Positions 61,452 to 64,000 of a DNA stretch of 64,000 bases are shown piece by piece; positions within the stretch are counted from its first letter, which is position 1, and each line of letters starts with the position of its first letter. The notes beneath the pieces are model-generated. The model was not told the origin of the DNA, did not search any database, and was given only the letters and a program-made list of their open reading frames with translations. Position numbers and translations under genes: made by a program. The stretch comes from Chroococcopsis sp964623815 (GTDB lineage: Bacteria > Cyanobacteriota > Cyanobacteriia > Cyanobacteriales > Microcystaceae). The stretch lies in assembly GCA_964623815.1 (NCBI GenBank), contig CAZUVR010000002.1, forward strand, positions 108,600-172,599. The letters run 5' to 3'.

Positions 61452-61520
61452 GGAGTAGTGAGTTAAGAGAAGTGGGGAGTGAGAAAAGGTGACTCACTTC
61501 TCACGTTTCTTTTCTCTTTA
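61452..61520. repeat. Short interspersed GAGAAGTGAG repeat, second copy
   Basis: AGTAGTGAGTTAAGAGAAGT, then GGGGAGTGAGAAAAGG and the complementary CACTTCTCACGTTTC. Similar to the reverse complement of 25085-25130. Hairpin-forming; no T-run, so not a typical terminator. Confidence 0.55.
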
Positions 61521-61641
61521 CTTTTTAAGGATTAATTTAGGAACGATCTTAACTAGAGCTTTTAATAAATATAGTTGGCATGTTGGTGTAATCTAGAGTT
61601 AATTCTGCGATTTTTACCTTACTATAAGGCCGAAACAATCC

Positions 61642-62828
61642 ATACCTAGAATTGAATATTTACAGGTTAAAAATTACCGAGCTTTAAATGACTTAGAACT
61701 TAAGAATATTACTCCGCTAACGGTTTTTCTCGGCCCCAACGGTAGTGGAAAATCAACTATATTTGATGTGTTTGCCTTTTTGTCAGAATGTTTTACGCTC
61801 GGACTGAGAAAAGCGTGGGATAAACGGGTAAGATTTAGGGAACTAAGAACCAGAGGGGCTGATGGGCCGATCATTATAGAAATTAAATACCGTGAAAATA
61901 GTAACTCTCCACTCATTACCTATCACCTATCCATTACGGAAGACAATAAAGGCCCCTGCGTAGCCGAAGAATGGCTGCAATGGAGGAGAGGGCAACATGG
62001 TAAGCCCTTTAAATTCCTAGACTTCAAAGAAGGAGATGGGCAAGCTATCACCGGCGATATGCCGGATGAAAAAGATAAAAGAGATTATGAAAAGTTAGAA
62101 TCACGAGAATTTATAGCGGTGAGTACGCTGGGACAATTTGCAAAACATCCTCGCGTGAGCGCTCTGCGCCGCTTCATAACAGGTTGGTATCTTTCCTATT
62201 TGAGCGCCGATAATACTCGCAGTATTCCCGAGGCGGGGGCGCAAGAAAGACTATCTCCGAGCGGCGATAATCTACCAAACGTGTTCAATATTTAAACGAG
62301 CAACATGGAGAATTATTAGAGAAAATTCTTAATACCCTTTCGCGGCGCGTCCCCCGTTTGGAAAAGGTTGATGCTTCGATTATGCCCGATGGACGGTTGC
62401 TTTTACAGATAAAAGATGCACCTTTTGAGCAACCTATTTTAGCTAGGTTCGCATCAGACGGGACACTGAAGATGCTAGCATATTTGGCAGTATTATACGA
62501 TCCCGAGCCTCCTCAATTGATAGGCATAGAAGAACCCGAAAATCATCTCCATCCCCGTTTACTACCGGAATTAGCCGAAGAATGTATCGCTGCCACCACT
62601 AATACTCAGCTAATGGTAACTACTCATTCACCCTTTTTCGTCGATGCTCTCAAACCTGAGCAAGTTTGGGTACTGTATCGAGATCAGAAGGGTTTCACAC
62701 AAGCTAAAAAAACTTCCGAAATGCTAGGCATTAAAGAGTTTATCAATCAAGGAGCATTATTAGGACAGTTATGGATAGAAGATTACTTTGATGTGGGCAA
62801 TCCTTTAAAAAATTCAGGTATGCCTTAA
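61642..62828 (+). pseudogene. AAA ATPase (OLD-like, AAA_21) with lost start and frameshift
   Basis: The frame reads PRIEYLQVKNYRALNDLELK then the Walker A FLGPNGSGKSTIFDVFAF. No ATG, GTG or TTG lies between the previous in-frame stop (61600) and Walker A; the codon where Met is expected is ATA at 61642. At about 62283 a -1 shift (AACGTGTTCAA, one G fewer than expected) ends the frame at NVFNI-stop. The other frame then carries on QYLNEQHGELLE, Walker B IGIEEPENHLHP and the H-loop VTTHSPFF. Downstream is the TOPRIM-like gene. Almost certainly inactive unless the frameshift is a sequencing error. Confidence 0.85.
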
Positions 62829-62862
62829 TCTTAATAAGAAATTATAAGGAAATAAATTAAAA

Positions 62863-63474
62863 TTGCAGATCGAATTTCTGGTTGAAGAATTATCTACTCA
62901 AGAAACTCTAATCCAAATTTTACCATCCATATTAAATGCTGATATTACATATAATATTCATCCCTTTAGGGGTAAAAATGATTTACTTAAAAAATTACCG
63001 GATAGATTAAAGGGCTATAAGGCGTGGATTCCAGATGACTATAAAATAGTAGTCCTTGTCGATAGAGATGATGATAGTTGCCAAGACCTGAAAAGTAAGC
63101 TTGAGCAAATTTCTCTAGAGGCAGACTTTATAAGTAGGTCCGCCACTGGAGACGAGCAAACCTATCAAATATTGAATCGAATTGCTATTGAAGAATTAGA
63201 GGCTTGGTTTTTCGGTGACGTTAACGCTATCGTTTCAGCCTATCCAGGAGTTTCTCCAAATTTAGAGCAAAAAGCTAAATATCGAGATCCTGATGCGATC
63301 GCCGGGGGAACTTGGGAAAACCTAGAGAAGGTACTTCAAAAAGCGGGGCATCATAAAGGAGGCTTAGAAAAAGTAAGAGCGGCTAGAGAAATATCTCAAT
63401 ATATGTGCCCCAAGCAAAACCGTTCCAAAAGTTTTCAAGTTTTTTATCAGGGTTTACTAGAAATAGTATCATGA
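62863..63474 (+). CDS. DUF4276 (TOPRIM-like) protein
   Basis: The 203-aa protein (starts at TTG 62863; AAGGA about 8-12 nt upstream) has the DUF4276 layout: QIEFLVEELSTQETLIQIL, VVLVDRDDDS (acidic metal-binding motif), then IEELEAWFFGD. This is a TOPRIM-like nuclease fold, often encoded with an AAA ATPase in putative anti-phage modules. It starts 34 bp after its broken ATPase partner. Whether TTG is native or a weakened ATG is unclear. Confidence 0.8.
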   Translation: MQIEFLVEELSTQETLIQILPSILNADITYNIHPFRGKNDLLKKLPDRLKGYKAWIPDDYKIVVLVDRDDDSCQDLKSKLEQISLEADFISRSATGDEQTYQILNRIAIEELEAWFFGDVNAIVSAYPGVSPNLEQKAKYRDPDAIAGGTWENLEKVLQKAGHHKGGLEKVRAAREISQYMCPKQNRSKSFQVFYQGLLEIVS

Positions 63475-63492
63475 GCATTTTTAACGAAAACT

Positions 63493-63879
63493 TCAGATTT
63501 TGAAATATTTAATAGCGATCGATATTCGAGTATTATCCGGATTAAAGTCAAAATCTATCTTTTCAAATGAAGGAGCGCCTTTCCATAAGGGCGGGTTTTC
63601 GGAGAAACCGATACCTTCTTTGGGAATACCGAGTAAATTTTTATTTATTTTCGCATCGGCGTTTTCATCATGGAAGCTTGCCACTCCATAGGTGCCGTAA
63701 GGAAGTTCATCGAAGGTAATGACCAGGGGAATAGAAGTGATTTCAAAAGTACCCGTTCTCACCGCTTGGCTCGCATCATCGGGATAACCTGCGGCGCTGT
63801 CGAATAGGGCGATACAGACAACTCCTTCTTGATTACGTAATTTGGATAACTCTATGGTTAAAGTCGCTGTACCAGGCAT
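63493..63879 (-). CDS. DUF2141 protein
   Basis: The 128-aa beta-sandwich protein has the DUF2141 pattern: QEGVVCIALFDSAAGYPDD, LPYGTYGVASFHDENADAKI and NKNLLGIPKEGIGFSENPP. No signal peptide is seen in this start, unlike many members, which are secreted. Convergent with the DUF4276 gene. Function unknown. Confidence 0.85.
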   Translation of the reverse strand: MPGTATLTIELSKLRNQEGVVCIALFDSAAGYPDDASQAVRTGTFEITSIPLVITFDELPYGTYGVASFHDENADAKINKNLLGIPKEGIGFSENPPLWKGAPSFEKIDFDFNPDNTRISIAIKYFKI

Positions 63880-64000
63880 AAGTTTTCAGTTAGAAACGAT
63901 TTTTTAAGTTATTCAATATTCTAATAATTGATTACGGCTTACATCTTCAACCGTTCACAGAAATCGTAGAAAATCGATGTCGTGTGTTCTCAGTGGGTCT
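63880..64000. other. Right-end intergenic sequence
   Basis: No gene, terminator or repeat could be supported in these last 121 bases. Confidence 0.4.

Noticed and set aside
61768..62295. GTG at 61768 as a true start of the ATPase
   Set aside because: It would lie after Walker A and remove the nucleotide-binding site; homologous sequence is visible upstream.
1..64000. Search for tRNA, rRNA, tmRNA and RNase P RNA genes
   Set aside because: None could be supported by eye; a covariance-model scan would be needed to exclude small RNAs.

Overview
The window is a stretch of cyanobacterial chromosome. The evidence is ycf3 (photosystem I assembly), a sufR / sufBCDS locus in the cyanobacterial arrangement, an Atx1-type copper chaperone, many HIP1-like GCGATCGC/CGATCG sites, PEP-CTERM and RTX/CARDB exoproteins, CHAT-TPR, CHASE2 and AAA-like STAND proteins, and several small proteins that look cyanobacteria-specific. 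Species cannot be assigned from the sequence alone.

Left part (1-16.2 kb) is accessory. It opens with a class II lanthipeptide synthetase (LanM) that is cut by the window edge. Next comes a same-strand trio: an HTH protein, a TPR protein and a TPR-CHAT caspase-like protease. Then follow an AraC-type regulator, a PEP-CTERM subtilisin-like protease and, upstream of it, a 61-aa double-glycine peptide that looks like a lanthipeptide precursor. Two near-identical 145-bp MITE-like repeats in direct orientation bracket the segment from the CHAT gene to the precursor (2621 to 11435). Beyond them are two palindromes, an orphan excisionase/antitoxin-type HTH gene and a two-gene AAA-like STAND operon, one member of which carries a CHASE2 domain.

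Middle part (16.2-38.9 kb) is mostly housekeeping: grx-tadA, 5-formyl-THF cyclo-ligase, a MATE exporter, an LpxB-like protein, ycf3, gatC, an Hpt protein, a Gfo/Idh oxidoreductase, a radical SAM protein, a WecG-type glycosyltransferase, a copper chaperone pair, an ATPase / DUF457 / HlyD-like trio, and sufR with sufBCDS. Embedded in it are two decayed loci: an internally deleted transglutaminase-like gene, and a DUF433/PIN-like toxin-antitoxin pair whose toxin carries an in-frame stop.

Right part (38.9-64 kb) holds two CARDB exoproteins (one with a subtilisin domain), a sensor kinase with a degenerate ATPase domain in an operon with an AI-2E transporter, a granule/phasin-like pair, and an NAD operon (nadD - NrtR-like Nudix regulator - nadE). 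The NAD operon has a near-perfect inverted repeat touching the nadD start. It is followed by an OmpR/EnvZ-type two-component system and a PepSY-like protein, a 1177-aa RTX protein, an amine oxidase, a Crp/Fnr regulator and a large-subunit catalase. Near the right end is a decayed two-gene ATPase + DUF4276 (TOPRIM-like) putative defence module: its ATPase has no normal start codon and carries a one-base frameshift.

The most promising undescribed material is the split LanM/precursor/protease/CHAT region and its bracketing MITEs. Next are the NadD-Nudix operator candidate, the CHAT trio and the STAND AAA pair.
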